Assembly: GCA_034421295.1 (NCBI GenBank)
Contig: DAOUKM010000021.1
Span: forward strand, 1-64,000
Source: CAUZIR01 sp034421295
GTDB taxonomy: Bacteria; Chloroflexota; Dehalococcoidia; Lucifugimonadales; UBA2962
Direction of reading: 5' to 3'
Length of the DNA: 64,000 nt
Below, piece after piece: positions 36,150-46,277 of this stretch. The notes under the pieces were generated by a model that ran no database searches, was not told the origin of the DNA, and saw only the letters and a list, made by a program, of their open reading frames with translations. The position numbers and the translations under genes are program-made. Each line of letters starts with the position of its first letter. Position 1 is the first letter of the stretch.

Positions 36150-39100
36150 TCATCTCCTGATTGGCCAGCCGCCGTGGAGTTCGATTACCTCATCAATGCG
36201 GACCATGATCCGGAGAGTCTCGGCGAGAGCGGCGCAAATCTCGCGGTAGTGGATTATGTCCTTGTATGACAAGATTCTATACCTCCGATCCTTCAGCCAC
36301 TTATATGCTGGGCGATAGCCGCCGATAACAAAATCCCAAGTCTCCGGTTCGACGCCCTCAAAGAACTGCTCGTGGTTAATGAACACTCTCCCCGGGGCCT
36401 CGTGGGTTGGCAGCTCATATCGGACCTTGTCGACACGGTTGTCTCCGGGTTTGGGAAAGACGGGGACACCATGCCCTCCTGGCTTGGACTCCATTAGGTG
36501 AAGAGACTTGAGGCGCTCACCGAGATTTGCTAAGGCCTCAAATAGAGATTTGTCGATACTGACGGGTATTCGCGGAAAGTCGGACTTCAGGAAATCCGCG
36601 TAGCGACGACGGTAGCCCGGGCTATGCAAAATCGCATAGATGTAATGGAAGGTATCCTCCGGTCCGAACGTTGTTATGAGATTGCTAGGGCGCTCAGATT
36701 CAAATTGAAGTCCGAGAGAAGACCCTAGGGCGTCGACGAACTCAGACTCCAGATTCGCTTGGCGTAGCAGGCCAAATCGCTCTTGCTCCTCTTTCGGATA
36801 CGTGTAGAGAGGAAACAGATAGTTAATTTCCCGTGTTTTGTTGGATATTGCAGAAGATTCGATGATATGACGGGAAACGCTACATAAACTCCATGCGATG
36901 CCTGCTTGAGATTGCTGACGGCACGTGATCAAGGCCAAATTGGATCCGGCCAGCATGTGGCGCATAACACGCTCGCGCCGGTGAACAGCAACATTGCGAT
37001 CGTAGACCGTGCTTCTAACGTCGAACAGCCGGTAGAGGATAGGTTTGACTAGATCGCGCCAAGAGTTATTGGAGAGATCTTTCTTGGCACGTTTGTAATC
37101 CCATTGGCTTTGGGTACACAGGCGCCAGATCGTACGAGCATCCGCCTCGGAAGTCGTAGCTAGAAATCGCTCGACCTTCGATACTGCCTCATCATGATCC
37201 CATGAGATAGCGAACTGATCATGCGTTGTAACGATACCGGGGGCCGGATCGCCACTAGGAGCGAAGATTTTAGCGATGGACCATCCGGCTTCGTATTCCT
37301 CGGAGTATGTCTCGTCGCGAGGAATGAAAAAGTACTGCGGCTGTTTTGGAGAAAGCTGCTTCCACTTAGTCGTACCAATATGATTGGAACTCAGCCATCC
37401 ATACTTGCCGCCTTCCGGCCCTTTCTCGCGCTCGCCCCAGAGGTCCGAATGGAACACGCGGGCTGGGACGTTGGTTTCATTCGCCCGCTTCACGAAGAGG
37501 CCTATAGCTACACCCTGCTGTATGTCAAAGACATTCTCGTCCTTGCCGCCCTCGGGTGTACGTTCCTTCCTCTTCGAATTGCCGTGCAGGTCCAGCAAAT
37601 ACATCTCGTCGAAGGTGTCCATAAGGCTTTCGCGCATGCCCCGGAAGGTGGGATTGTCAAGATAAGTGTGGTTGGTAACGAAGGCGAGCACGCCTTCGCC
37701 GGTACGCTCAATTCTCCATTGGGCGAAGCGAATGAATTTCACATAGTCGTCGCTAAGCCATTTCGCCTGGCCCGGTTTTCTCAAATCTGGATAATCGCGC
37801 TTGTAGCTATCGATCAGATCAATAATCCACTGACCTTTGTTTGGGGAATGTCCAGAGTAGGGTGGATTACCCAATATGACCATGACCGGCTGGTCGCGCT
37901 TGACAGCGTCGGCGCTAGCCGACTCCTGCGCGATTGCATGGGCCAATAGGACGAGCTGGCCTGATAGTGCCTCGTGAGGCTCTTCGAGGGTGTTGGTGAG
38001 AAATACGTTGAGGCGCTCTCCATACGGCAGCATTACAGGGCCAGCTTCGGTACCGGCGATTTCTAAAGCTAGTTTCAGGTGGCATATCGCATAGGGTGCC
38101 ATCATCAGTTCCAAGCCAAGTAGACGTGGGAGTAGATGGTCTCGAACATAGTGCGGCCAAGCACCGGCGAGACCCTTATCCTCTAAAGCTGTGCGAATAG
38201 TGGCGATGACCTCGCGGAGGAACGTACCGGTGCCTGCTGCCGGATCAAGAATGAGCACTCGCGGACTCTCTTCTCGAGTGCCCTCGGGGGTATCCACGGT
38301 GATCTTGGTCGTATCAGCGAGACCGTCGCTTAGTCCAAATCGATCACGCAGCAAGAGGTCTACGCTGCGTACAATGTACGAGACTACGGGCTCGGGTGTG
38401 TAGTAGACACCCCGCATCTCTCGAAGGCGAGGATTGTAGGCTGCTAAGAAGTCCTCGTAGAAGTGAACCACTGGGTCTTCCCTCGCAGTACGTCTACCAA
38501 AGTCGGCGAGGATGGCGGTCATCTCTGACCTGTCTAGTAGCCGAGCCAAATCATCCACGATCCATGAAATCCGCGGGTCGATACCAGGGCCGGCAATGCG
38601 GCCGAAGACATCCCGGAGCAATGGAGTAGTTTCGGCGAAGACTGCGGATTGACGTGTAAACGGCCCGAAATCTGGTCTGTGTCGGCATCGGGCGGCAAAT
38701 AAGCCGTAGGCAGCCGTTTGGGCCTGCAGGTCTGCAAAGTCCGTCGGAGAGAGGTTGCCTATCAGAATCTCTCGATATGCCCTCAGTAGGTCGTGGAGAG
38801 GTCCCACTCCACCTTCGAGGGCGAGAATGCGGGTTACGCCTTCGTTCAGAAGGCGAGCTTTCGCCGCCATGCGTTTGGCAAGGTCACGAGGATTGTCAAT
38901 GGACGGGGTTTGGGCTGTAAAGAACGAGTCCAGTAACGCGGCGAACTGCTGAACGCCCGGTTTGTCGGCGGTAAGATCGCCACGGCTGGTCAAGTGACCG
39001 AGAGACGCCGCCTCTCGCAAGGAGCCTTCAACATACCAGCGGAAATCCAAGTAGTTGGTCAGGATCAGATTTGGTAGGCCTTCGCGGTACCGTTTGAGTT

Positions 39101-39434
39101 GTTCACTTTCCTCCACCTGGCGCAGGTCGGCGCCCACGTCTTTACACTCGACGTGACCAATTGGCACTCCGTTGTCTTCGACAATGAAGTCCGGTGCGCC
39201 GCATTCCACTTGGGAAGGTTCGTTGAGCGCCTTCATCCCATCGCTACCAAGAGATTGGATCAGCGTCTGCAGAGCTAGACGATAGCTGTGCTCCGTAGCA
39301 TGACCTGTAGAGTACGTATCGGCTATCGATTGTAGGTAGGCACGAATGCCACTCGTTAGGTTCTTACCAGTCACGTCTCGCCCAATGCTCATCCTTCCAA
39401 GGGTTGATTGACCTGTCTCCACCTCTCGCACCAC
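36150..39434 (-). CDS. Single-chain restriction-modification enzyme (Type IIG / ISP-like)
   Basis: 1094 residues combining cleavage, methylation and recognition. N-terminal PD-(D/E)xK-like nuclease domain with PDFIVEDNGVPIGHVECK (about residues 80-100); N6-adenine methylase domain with DPAAGTGTFL near residue 390 and the catalytic NPPY near 520; C-terminal target recognition region. The LlaGI-type helicase domain of true Type ISP enzymes is missing. Start uncertain: GTG 39434 or ATG 39392. No partner R, M or S gene is adjacent. It would methylate self DNA and cut unmethylated phage DNA. Confidence 0.85.
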   Translation of the reverse strand: MVREVETGQSTLGRMSIGRDVTGKNLTSGIRAYLQSIADTYSTGHATEHSYRLALQTLIQSLGSDGMKALNEPSQVECGAPDFIVEDNGVPIGHVECKDVGADLRQVEESEQLKRYREGLPNLILTNYLDFRWYVEGSLREAASLGHLTSRGDLTADKPGVQQFAALLDSFFTAQTPSIDNPRDLAKRMAAKARLLNEGVTRILALEGGVGPLHDLLRAYREILIGNLSPTDFADLQAQTAAYGLFAARCRHRPDFGPFTRQSAVFAETTPLLRDVFGRIAGPGIDPRISWIVDDLARLLDRSEMTAILADFGRRTAREDPVVHFYEDFLAAYNPRLREMRGVYYTPEPVVSYIVRSVDLLLRDRFGLSDGLADTTKITVDTPEGTREESPRVLILDPAAGTGTFLREVIATIRTALEDKGLAGAWPHYVRDHLLPRLLGLELMMAPYAICHLKLALEIAGTEAGPVMLPYGERLNVFLTNTLEEPHEALSGQLVLLAHAIAQESASADAVKRDQPVMVILGNPPYSGHSPNKGQWIIDLIDSYKRDYPDLRKPGQAKWLSDDYVKFIRFAQWRIERTGEGVLAFVTNHTYLDNPTFRGMRESLMDTFDEMYLLDLHGNSKRKERTPEGGKDENVFDIQQGVAIGLFVKRANETNVPARVFHSDLWGEREKGPEGGKYGWLSSNHIGTTKWKQLSPKQPQYFFIPRDETYSEEYEAGWSIAKIFAPSGDPAPGIVTTHDQFAISWDHDEAVSKVERFLATTSEADARTIWRLCTQSQWDYKRAKKDLSNNSWRDLVKPILYRLFDVRSTVYDRNVAVHRRERVMRHMLAGSNLALITCRQQSQAGIAWSLCSVSRHIIESSAISNKTREINYLFPLYTYPKEEQERFGLLRQANLESEFVDALGSSLGLQFESERPSNLITTFGPEDTFHYIYAILHSPGYRRRYADFLKSDFPRIPVSIDKSLFEALANLGERLKSLHLMESKPGGHGVPVFPKPGDNRVDKVRYELPTHEAPGRVFINHEQFFEGVEPETWDFVIGGYRPAYKWLKDRRYRILSYKDIIHYREICAALAETLRIMVRIDEVIELHGGWPIRR

Positions 39435-39599
39435 TTGCTATGTTGGTGTCATCTGCTCCGATAGATGTGACTTGCCCCTATTTCTTGTACCAGTCTCCAT
39501 ATTAGTCCTACCAGCGCTCTAGGGACGGCTGTCAGGTTGTATGCGCGGCGGTTGGGTCCGGGCGATGGACGACAGACCGTCAGTCTAAGAGACCGCAGC

Positions 39600-40055
39600 A
39601 TGAACAAGCCAGTTGTTTCCACCCTCACTGCATTGGCAGAAGGGTGCACAACCGAGTTCAAGCAGGCCATGCCGTCTGACCTTGGCAAGGACACATGCGC
39701 CATTGCGAGTGCGATCGGAAGCGCGATGCTAACGAGGGTTGGCGGCGCCGGAAGGCTGGTCGTGGGAGTGAGCTCAACAGGCCTTACTCCCCCTTCGGAG
39801 GTAGGCTTTTCGTTTGTGAGGGTGCCACCTACTAGCAAATGCCCCGGGACAAAATACGTGTTTTCTTCTCTCAACAGGTTACCTGCATGGAAAAGGATGC
39901 CCCAGACCTGCTCTGCGCTTGGCTATTGGGCACCCGCCAGCAGTCGCGGACCTGACGGGCGGGTCCGCCCGCCACCGTGTCGGTCACGTGCTCCGTACCC
40001 TAGTGCACCGATCGCTGGTCTGTGGCGACGGTCCACACCACGTCCTCTTTACTGA
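39600..40055 (+). pseudogene. Remnant of AlbA_2 (Schlafen-like) domain protein
   Basis: The first about 55 codons (39600-39790) read like an AlbA_2 domain: EGCTTEFKQA, ASAIGSA and GRLVVGVSSTG match the E-x-x-x-E-F-K and G-x-L-x-x-G-V pattern. The rest of the frame is unrelated and short of a complete protein, so it is probably a decayed fragment. AlbA_2 proteins occur in phage-defence and regulatory contexts. Confidence 0.4.
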
Positions 40056-40242
40056 CATGGGACTGACCTACCTTGCACGCCTTGCATGCCGGGACCGCGC
40101 CGCCGCCTGGCCGACACTCGACCGCTGGAGAGCCGAGTACCGGCATCGCGGTGCCGGAAACGCCCCTTTCCATGAGGGCAGGCCGCTTGGGGCCATCGTC
40201 AACCAAGAGAATGAAAAAGAGGACTTGAAGGCAGCTTTGTGA
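39919..40242 (+). CDS. Small hypothetical protein, possibly winged helix
   Basis: 107 codons from a TTG. The segment VLRTLVHRSLVCGDGPHHVLFTDMGLTYLARL could form helix-turn-helix and wing. No ribosome-binding site is visible and it overlaps the AlbA_2 remnant frame. It may be real or a further remnant; it lies just upstream of the Kiwa genes. Confidence 0.35.
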   Translation: MAIGHPPAVADLTGGSARHRVGHVLRTLVHRSLVCGDGPHHVLFTDMGLTYLARLACRDRAAAWPTLDRWRAEYRHRGAGNAPFHEGRPLGAIVNQENEKEDLKAAL

Positions 40243-40301
40243 CCGGCCCCGGCGAGGACTAGGCAGTTCAAGCGTTGCTATAGAATCGCAGAGGGCCAGC
40301 T

Positions 40302-40820
40302 ATGAATCTTCGGGGCAGCTTCATCTTAACCGGCACGGCCATAGCGCCGGTTCTCCTTGTCTACGCCACAGTAGCGCTTGTTCAATGTACATGGTGGTCA
40401 GCAATAGGGTTCGGAGGCGCGGGACTAATCCTCTCGATAGCTGGTCCCGTCTACCTTTTCTGGGCTAGGTCGCACCTCGAAGAAATGCAGCGATTTGCAT
40501 ATGGTCGCATCGCTGTTGCAGATAAACAAAACTTGGCTCTGTTCACTGTCTACCTGCTACCTCTGCTTCGGGCCACTCCCGCCGATCTAGGCTACGTGAC
40601 GCTGGTACCTGCCATCGCCATCTTCCTTGCTCTGGCATTAACTGGGCACAACTTTCACTTCAACCCGCTGTTAAAACTCTGGGGATGGAATTTCTATACA
40701 GTGGAAACCCCACACGGGACAACATATGTGCTGCTATCTCGCAGGATACTTAAAGGGGCTAGAGATGATCTCGTCGTCAAGAAACTGACGCCCTACTCCA
40801 TGATACACTACGAAAGGTAA
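40302..40820 (+). CDS. kwaA: Kiwa anti-phage system, membrane protein KwaA
   Basis: 172 residues with about four membrane spans (roughly 7-28, 30-52, 75-92, 96-115) and a cytoplasmic tail containing FNPLLKLWGWNFYTVET and TTYVLLSRRIL. This arrangement, followed in overlap by a DUF4868 gene, matches the two-gene Kiwa system, in which KwaA is the membrane component sensing infection and KwaB the DNA-binding effector. A TATAGA -10-like box lies near 40280. The stop overlaps kwaB by 1 bp. Shorter than many KwaA proteins. Confidence 0.78.
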   Translation: MNLRGSFILTGTAIAPVLLVYATVALVQCTWWSAIGFGGAGLILSIAGPVYLFWARSHLEEMQRFAYGRIAVADKQNLALFTVYLLPLLRATPADLGYVTLVPAIAIFLALALTGHNFHFNPLLKLWGWNFYTVETPHGTTYVLLSRRILKGARDDLVVKKLTPYSMIHYER

Positions 40821-41692
40821 TGTCTATGCCTGCAGAGCTATTTGCCATTTGCCGACCCCGAAAGCACATGTTGATTCGGCGTGTTCCGCTGAACACCAAT
40901 ATCAAGAGCGCAGTGGGGAACATGTTCGCTCGGCAAGCAAGACGATTTCATAAGGGTAAGGAAGCATTTGTATTTGATCCTGGATACAAACCAGAGCGCA
41001 ATCAGCTACAAATTATAGATGAAACGCCAGAGATTACCGCCCTACGGACGGAACTGCAGAAGAATCCTGATGAGATCGAGGAATTAGATGTCGCTGGCTT
41101 TACAAGCGCTGGTATAAAGGGACTTTTCGTTCGTGACCATTCTGATAATGTAGAACGTATATATGTCCAGCGATTTACGAATATGCAGGTACTAGACAGG
41201 AAATTTGCGCTTTTTTTTGAGAACAATCGGTTTCGCCGTCTCAAGGACTCTGCATTTACGTTAGCTAATTCACTGGTATGTGTGATAGAGAATGGATCGA
41301 TTACATTTCAAAGCTTTCACAGTCTAAGAGCTGTATTTGATCTACGGGGCATATATCGGGAAGCTACGGAGGAAGATCTACGACAATTTGCTTCACATAG
41401 CATGATACGTGTGAAAGGTACAGAGAACTTTATTGAAGAGGGCGATACTGAAACTCGAAGACTAGTTGGATTGGTGTTGGCTAAGAAGGTATTGCAATGT
41501 AACACGGTTGCAGACCTTCAAGAAGCTGCAGAAGAAACGAACTTAACATTGAAAGTGAACAATAGAGGGCGGATAGTAATACCAGCCGACAACAAAGAGC
41601 GCAAGGCGATTTTGCATTTTCTGGCCAACCAACGCGTTATGAATCCCATCACTAAGCAGCCTTCAATTGCGAATTCGCTTAGGCCCGCTTAA
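40820..41692 (+). CDS. kwaB: Kiwa anti-phage system, DUF4868 protein KwaB
   Basis: 290 residues, DUF4868-like: RKFALFFENNRFRRLKD, then SLVCVIENGSITFQSFHSLRAVFDL in the middle, and a C-terminal NKERKAILHFLANQRVMNPIT where the family has its L-x-D-D-like end. Base composition is distinctly AT-rich compared with both flanks, indicating recent transfer. Starts within the kwaA stop (TAATG). In published Kiwa systems KwaB acts on phage DNA at the membrane with KwaA and is active against RecBCD-inhibiting phages. Confidence 0.8.
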   Translation: MSMPAELFAICRPRKHMLIRRVPLNTNIKSAVGNMFARQARRFHKGKEAFVFDPGYKPERNQLQIIDETPEITALRTELQKNPDEIEELDVAGFTSAGIKGLFVRDHSDNVERIYVQRFTNMQVLDRKFALFFENNRFRRLKDSAFTLANSLVCVIENGSITFQSFHSLRAVFDLRGIYREATEEDLRQFASHSMIRVKGTENFIEEGDTETRRLVGLVLAKKVLQCNTVADLQEAAEETNLTLKVNNRGRIVIPADNKERKAILHFLANQRVMNPITKQPSIANSLRPA

Positions 41693-42462
41693 GCGCTCTG
41701 CGCACTCTGGTTCAGAGTCTCCAGATGTGGCCTCCTCAAGGTGATTCAAGAGGTAGCTTCCGATTCCCCAGTAGCTGCCTTTCAACTTAGGCAGTAGCGT
41801 TCATAGGGGAGGCGGCCGCCCATTTGCTCTGGGATGCACCGAGATCTCCGGAGTCCCGCAGAGTTCTCCGTGGATCAGTTCCCTGTGCCGATAGGTGATT
41901 TGGTAGTAGGTCACCTGCGCGCCTCCTTGGGGCGACATAGCCAAAGTGGCCCGAAGGCATCTCACTGGTTTTGACGGAGGCAGGGCGCTTCCTCAAGATG
42001 CTGAGAGCAGGTGGCACGGCGATGCGGCAAACATCCCGAGCCATGACGCCACCCGAAAGGGACAGGTGATGCGGCTTGAATTCAATGGTGACGGTGAGAA
42101 AATCACATTTACGTCGACCGGCCTTCAATGTGATCTGTAGATGTGCCGGAATAGAGATTCCCAATATCTAAGGAACCCCCTCGGGAAGAAAGCACCTGGC
42201 ACGATACAGTCTACGGGCCCTCATAATCGCCCAGCGAACGTAATGTTCACCCCCTAAGGTCGCTCTAGGGCCACGCCTATATCCTCTGCGTGTTAGGCAC
42301 GATCAAGGTTGCGGGGGGTTCGTGCGACGTCCGAACGCTCCACCTTGGGGACGGCCACACCTGTTTGAGTATGGTGTGGGCGATGATCCGGATGTCTGTG
42401 TCAGGTGGTCCGATAGCGACTCGCGATAGGCGGAAGAACCGATGACGTTTCCTATCGGTCGA
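41693..42462. other. Gene-poor gap between Kiwa and McrC genes
   Basis: 770 bp. The open frames on either strand lack family features. A minus-strand stretch near 41870-41910 reads TYYQITYRHRELIHGEL, faintly like the start of IS30-type transposases, but it is too short to call. Confidence 0.5.
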
Positions 42463-43746
42463 CTAGCCGCAAATGTGGGTGCTGGCTGCAATACCCGTGG
42501 ACGCTTCAGTCACAGCCAAGCCCGACGATTCGGCCACGGTATTTGCGTTCTTTTGGTTCCGGACAGTCTTGGCCACGCGGCTGATCTCCCTGAGAATGTC
42601 CTCTGGCGTACCCCCGAGGTTGAGTGAGGCAACTTCGATCCTTCTGTCTACGTGTCTGATCCTGTACTCACACGGTTCATGCTCGCCGGCGGCGTAGATC
42701 AGCAGTCCTGAGGCGAGGTCGGCCGCCGCGCAATAGGCCAGCATCTGATACATGTCGGCATGTTTGAATTCCTGCGACTCGAGCCTCTTGTACTTCGCAT
42801 CGCCGACAAATAAGGGGCGACCTCCGGCATTCGCCGGACCCATAGGCCACCATGACAGGTCAGGATTCATCGAGATGCGATCGTCGTCGTCCAGGGTTAG
42901 GCGGGCCCCGGATTTCCATTGGTGCCTAGGAAGTCTGAGCTCCTCCCCAAGCGCGACGTAAAGAAACCTCTCGAACACCTTGTTCATGTCGATGAGGAAG
43001 GCAGCCCCGGTTACCTTGCCGTGGAAGAGTTCGAGGCTGGCGCTTTCGACGATGAGGCGCGCTAACTCGACCGCGGGTCGATAATGCTCGTTCAGACGAG
43101 TGTAGCGGACTTCGGGGATCGCGCCCCGGCGATATGACCCTAGCCTAACCGTGGTGAATGCAGGCCGGAGGCGACGGACTTCACGCCTGGCGGCCTTGGA
43201 GCGAATGAAAGTGTGCCCCAGCAGGTGGACAGCGGTCTTGAGGAGCCTGTTCTCTTCGATGTCCTCTGTGAACTCGTCGAAGGCGACCTCGACGGGCAGC
43301 GGGATGTCGAAGCGCCGCCTTACCTGGTCGCCGAATCGGATGCGGCCCCGCACGGTGTTCAGGGTGTCATTCTCCCGACGATAGCCCTGTAACAGACCGC
43401 GCTGGATCGCCTGCCGGGTCCGATGGGCGAACGCAAGAATGATCGCCTCCAAGACATCCTCGTCACGTGTCAAATTGACTGAGTCACGCCGCCAGTTCTT
43501 GGGGTCCATGCCGTAGGCGATTAGGAACATGACACGATCGATGGGAATCTTGGGTCGCACGACAACCGCGAGGTCGTCGACGTTGACGGCGCCAATGTAG
43601 GACGATGGCTTGAGGCTGTAGGTGCGTCCTTCTTCGGGCGAGGGCGTTACCTCGATGTGAGCATCGATAAGCGCTCGCAGCTGGTGCTTGTCGAGAGTAA
43701 GGTCTGTTGAGTGTGGCGAGTATTCCTTCAGTTCAATCCGGCGCAT
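42463..43746 (-). CDS. mcrC: McrC-like 5-methylcytosine restriction nuclease subunit
   Basis: 427 residues. N-terminal OB/DUF2357-like part (YIGAVNVDDLAVVVRPKI) followed by a PD-(D/E)xK nuclease: NPDLSWW, then VGDAKYKRL carries the D...D-x-K residues. ATG 43746 overlaps the end of mcrB by 14 bp, so production is coupled. McrC cleaves DNA when stimulated by the McrB GTPase ring bound to modified sites. Confidence 0.9.
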   Translation of the reverse strand: MRRIELKEYSPHSTDLTLDKHQLRALIDAHIEVTPSPEEGRTYSLKPSSYIGAVNVDDLAVVVRPKIPIDRVMFLIAYGMDPKNWRRDSVNLTRDEDVLEAIILAFAHRTRQAIQRGLLQGYRRENDTLNTVRGRIRFGDQVRRRFDIPLPVEVAFDEFTEDIEENRLLKTAVHLLGHTFIRSKAARREVRRLRPAFTTVRLGSYRRGAIPEVRYTRLNEHYRPAVELARLIVESASLELFHGKVTGAAFLIDMNKVFERFLYVALGEELRLPRHQWKSGARLTLDDDDRISMNPDLSWWPMGPANAGGRPLFVGDAKYKRLESQEFKHADMYQMLAYCAAADLASGLLIYAAGEHEPCEYRIRHVDRRIEVASLNLGGTPEDILREISRVAKTVRNQKNANTVAESSGLAVTEASTGIAASTHICG

Positions 43747-46156
43747 TGTCGACGCCACCCAGAGTTTCCCCCTCGCCCGTAGCATCGTCCGGCTTGGCGC
43801 CCTCTGCATCCTGCTGTAAGGCCACTTTGCCGAGTTCATCCATCAAGCGGTCATAAGCGAACTCCCTGAGCTTGGACTCATCACCGAAACACTGCTCTTC
43901 GATGTAGGGTATAACCGCCTGCTCCCAGATAAAGCGAACCCTGTCCTCATCGAGCGGTGGATCCTTCTTCATAAAGTGGCTAGGGCCTATTCCAAGATGC
44001 CGATCTTCCAACTTGCGGTTCGCCAAATCGACGAGATAGGCGACCCATTTTGCCTCGGGATTGTTCTGCTCAAGCCAGCGAGTCAACAGGCCTTCGACAG
44101 GGGGTTCGTCGGGGAAGAAGCCGAAGAAATAGAATCGGCGGCGCAAAGCCGCGTCCACAAGCGCGATCGAGCGGTCCGTCGTGTTCATCGTGCCTATGAA
44201 CCAGAGATTCTTGGGCAGACTGAACGGGTCGTTGCTGTATTGCAGCCCCACATTCTCATCCCGGTATTCCAACAGGAAGTAGAGTTCCCCTAGCACCTTG
44301 GCGACGTTGCCCCGATTAAGCTCGTCAATCACGAGTATGAAGGTGGCGTCACGATTGGCCTCGGCCCTCTCCGTGATGCGCCGGAGAGGCCCCTTCCTCA
44401 GCGTGAATCCCGTGTGCCCGCCATCCGAGATCGTGGGACGGTAACCTTCTACAAAGTCTTCATACGAGTAGGATGGATGGAACTGGACGATCTCGTGACC
44501 TCCGCCATGATCCCGACACCACTCGGCGATGCGCTTGGCGACGTATGTCTTTCCTGTCCCGGGTGGTCCCTGGAAGATCACTTGTCGTCTGTCCTTGAGT
44601 CCGTCGATGATCTTCTGCAAATCCCCAGTTTCCCACAGAAGGCTCCCTGCCAACTCCACTATGCTGGGAGGCGACCAGAGGTCAACGGGAGCCGGAGGAT
44701 CCACTTTTGGGAGTTCCGGCTCGGGGATCGTCGGGCCAGCATCCCGGATTGCCCAGGCCACAGACTGCGCATCGAGACGGTGCCTCAGGGTGAGCCCGCG
44801 TTCCGCCGCTTCCTGAATGAACCGGTCGAGGAATTCGAGGGCATGCTCGTACAGCTCTGCTTCGTCGGCACTAGGATCCGGTTGATCGTACCCGGTTAAC
44901 AGGTAAGCCTTCCTATACGAATTCAACCCGAACGGCGGGTACTGCTCCGTATCCAGACCCATCAGCAGGAGAGACGCGATCTTGGCTCGTGTCCCCGTAC
45001 CGCTGCTGGGCAATTTGGGGAACAAGTCGCAATAGCCCCGGATCCGCTCGGATACGGAGGAAGCATCGGGGTTCCAGATCGCCCGCATGGCATTTAGCGC
45101 CTCGACGGGATGATGATCAATCCATTGGTGTAACTCCGATCGCTCCATGTGATGGATGAACTTGCCGGCGGTGCCCTCCTTTACGAGGTCACCCCATCCG
45201 TCGGTGTCACCAAGGACCTCCTGCCGGGCCTCTTCGAGCTTGCGACCGATCTCAACCTTATGGACAAGCTGCTCGCTTTCCATTTTCCCCGTATCGACAT
45301 ATTCCCGAGCGCGCCTCACGAACTCATTCCATAGGTCGGGTTGGTACTTCGGGTCCCACTCTTGCCGGAGTTCGGACTTGTAGAACAGATAGTTGCTATC
45401 CCCATATTGGACCTCAAGACCTGGCCGAATATGTTCCAACTTACGGTCAACGTCGTCCCCTGGCACTATGACGTCCTTTGCGAAGGTCTTGGCGATCTGT
45501 ACCTTGTGATTGACGGAGACAATCGCTTCAAAGGTGTCGGGGAAGACAAGGTGAAGTACGGCTTCGCGCTGCGCGCGTGGGGCCTTTTTTCGATTGGCGA
45601 ATAAGCGCCCCTTAGGTTCAATGCCCATCAGGAATTCCTTGAATGCCCAGGGGTCCTTTAGCAACTTCTTCTGAGCAGGAGAGTCAATCTCCTTCCATCG
45701 CTCAACGAACTCGATGAGAAAGCCGACCTGGAATGCGCGGCCTGCGTGAAAGTGCTGTCCTGTACCGGTGATGCCCGGGGTTAGACCGGCGATGAGGTCC
45801 GGGGGTATCTCTACGGGCGACGGGGACCATCCGAGGACTGCATCTATCACGCTCTGTTCATCGGTACTGTCCCGCGTAGAGACGATTAGGAAGTAGAAAT
45901 ACAGGGCTTCTCCCATGAGTTGGTAGATGTCAGGGGGACTCCCTTTCAACTGTCTTTGCAGCTTCTCAAGGAAGCTGGCCTGAGATTCGTCCGGATGGTT
46001 GAGAAACTGGTCATGGAGTCGCCGCAGGAGCGGGCTCGACCAGATTGGCCTACCTGGTACGAATAGAGAGTTGTCGTCTCGAAGCGCGCGGTTGACCCAT
46101 AATTCTGCGGCCTCGTAGACTCGCTCGGCTCCGTTAATCGTTATTCTGGTACCCAT
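43733..46156 (-). CDS. mcrB: McrB-like AAA+ GTPase, modification-dependent restriction
   Basis: 807 residues. Long N-terminal region (about 1-500) without the EcoKMcrB recognition domain by eye, probably its own DNA-recognition module, followed by the McrB-type AAA+ domain: Walker A GPPGTGKT (near residue 530), Walker B VIDELNRGN (near 605), the signature MNTTDRS (near 656) and RRRF. ATG 46156 has AGGAGGG upstream. With McrC it forms a complete McrBC system attacking modified DNA. It diverges from the EEP nuclease gene. Confidence 0.92.
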   Translation of the reverse strand: MGTRITINGAERVYEAAELWVNRALRDDNSLFVPGRPIWSSPLLRRLHDQFLNHPDESQASFLEKLQRQLKGSPPDIYQLMGEALYFYFLIVSTRDSTDEQSVIDAVLGWSPSPVEIPPDLIAGLTPGITGTGQHFHAGRAFQVGFLIEFVERWKEIDSPAQKKLLKDPWAFKEFLMGIEPKGRLFANRKKAPRAQREAVLHLVFPDTFEAIVSVNHKVQIAKTFAKDVIVPGDDVDRKLEHIRPGLEVQYGDSNYLFYKSELRQEWDPKYQPDLWNEFVRRAREYVDTGKMESEQLVHKVEIGRKLEEARQEVLGDTDGWGDLVKEGTAGKFIHHMERSELHQWIDHHPVEALNAMRAIWNPDASSVSERIRGYCDLFPKLPSSGTGTRAKIASLLLMGLDTEQYPPFGLNSYRKAYLLTGYDQPDPSADEAELYEHALEFLDRFIQEAAERGLTLRHRLDAQSVAWAIRDAGPTIPEPELPKVDPPAPVDLWSPPSIVELAGSLLWETGDLQKIIDGLKDRRQVIFQGPPGTGKTYVAKRIAEWCRDHGGGHEIVQFHPSYSYEDFVEGYRPTISDGGHTGFTLRKGPLRRITERAEANRDATFILVIDELNRGNVAKVLGELYFLLEYRDENVGLQYSNDPFSLPKNLWFIGTMNTTDRSIALVDAALRRRFYFFGFFPDEPPVEGLLTRWLEQNNPEAKWVAYLVDLANRKLEDRHLGIGPSHFMKKDPPLDEDRVRFIWEQAVIPYIEEQCFGDESKLREFAYDRLMDELGKVALQQDAEGAKPDDATGEGETLGGVDNAPD

Positions 46157-46277
46157 TGCCCTCCTACTGTTTCATGTGTCGCCAGAGCATTCGGTCCAAG
46201 CGAACACTTCTGAGCATCCATTCCAGCGGACTGTTGATTCCCATAGCGTGAGACTACGATGCGGCGAAATGCCCAAG

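Noticed and set aside
41787..42164. Possible IS30 transposase remnant on the minus strand
   Set aside because: Only about 17 residues look similar, with no catalytic DDE residues and no terminal inverted repeats.
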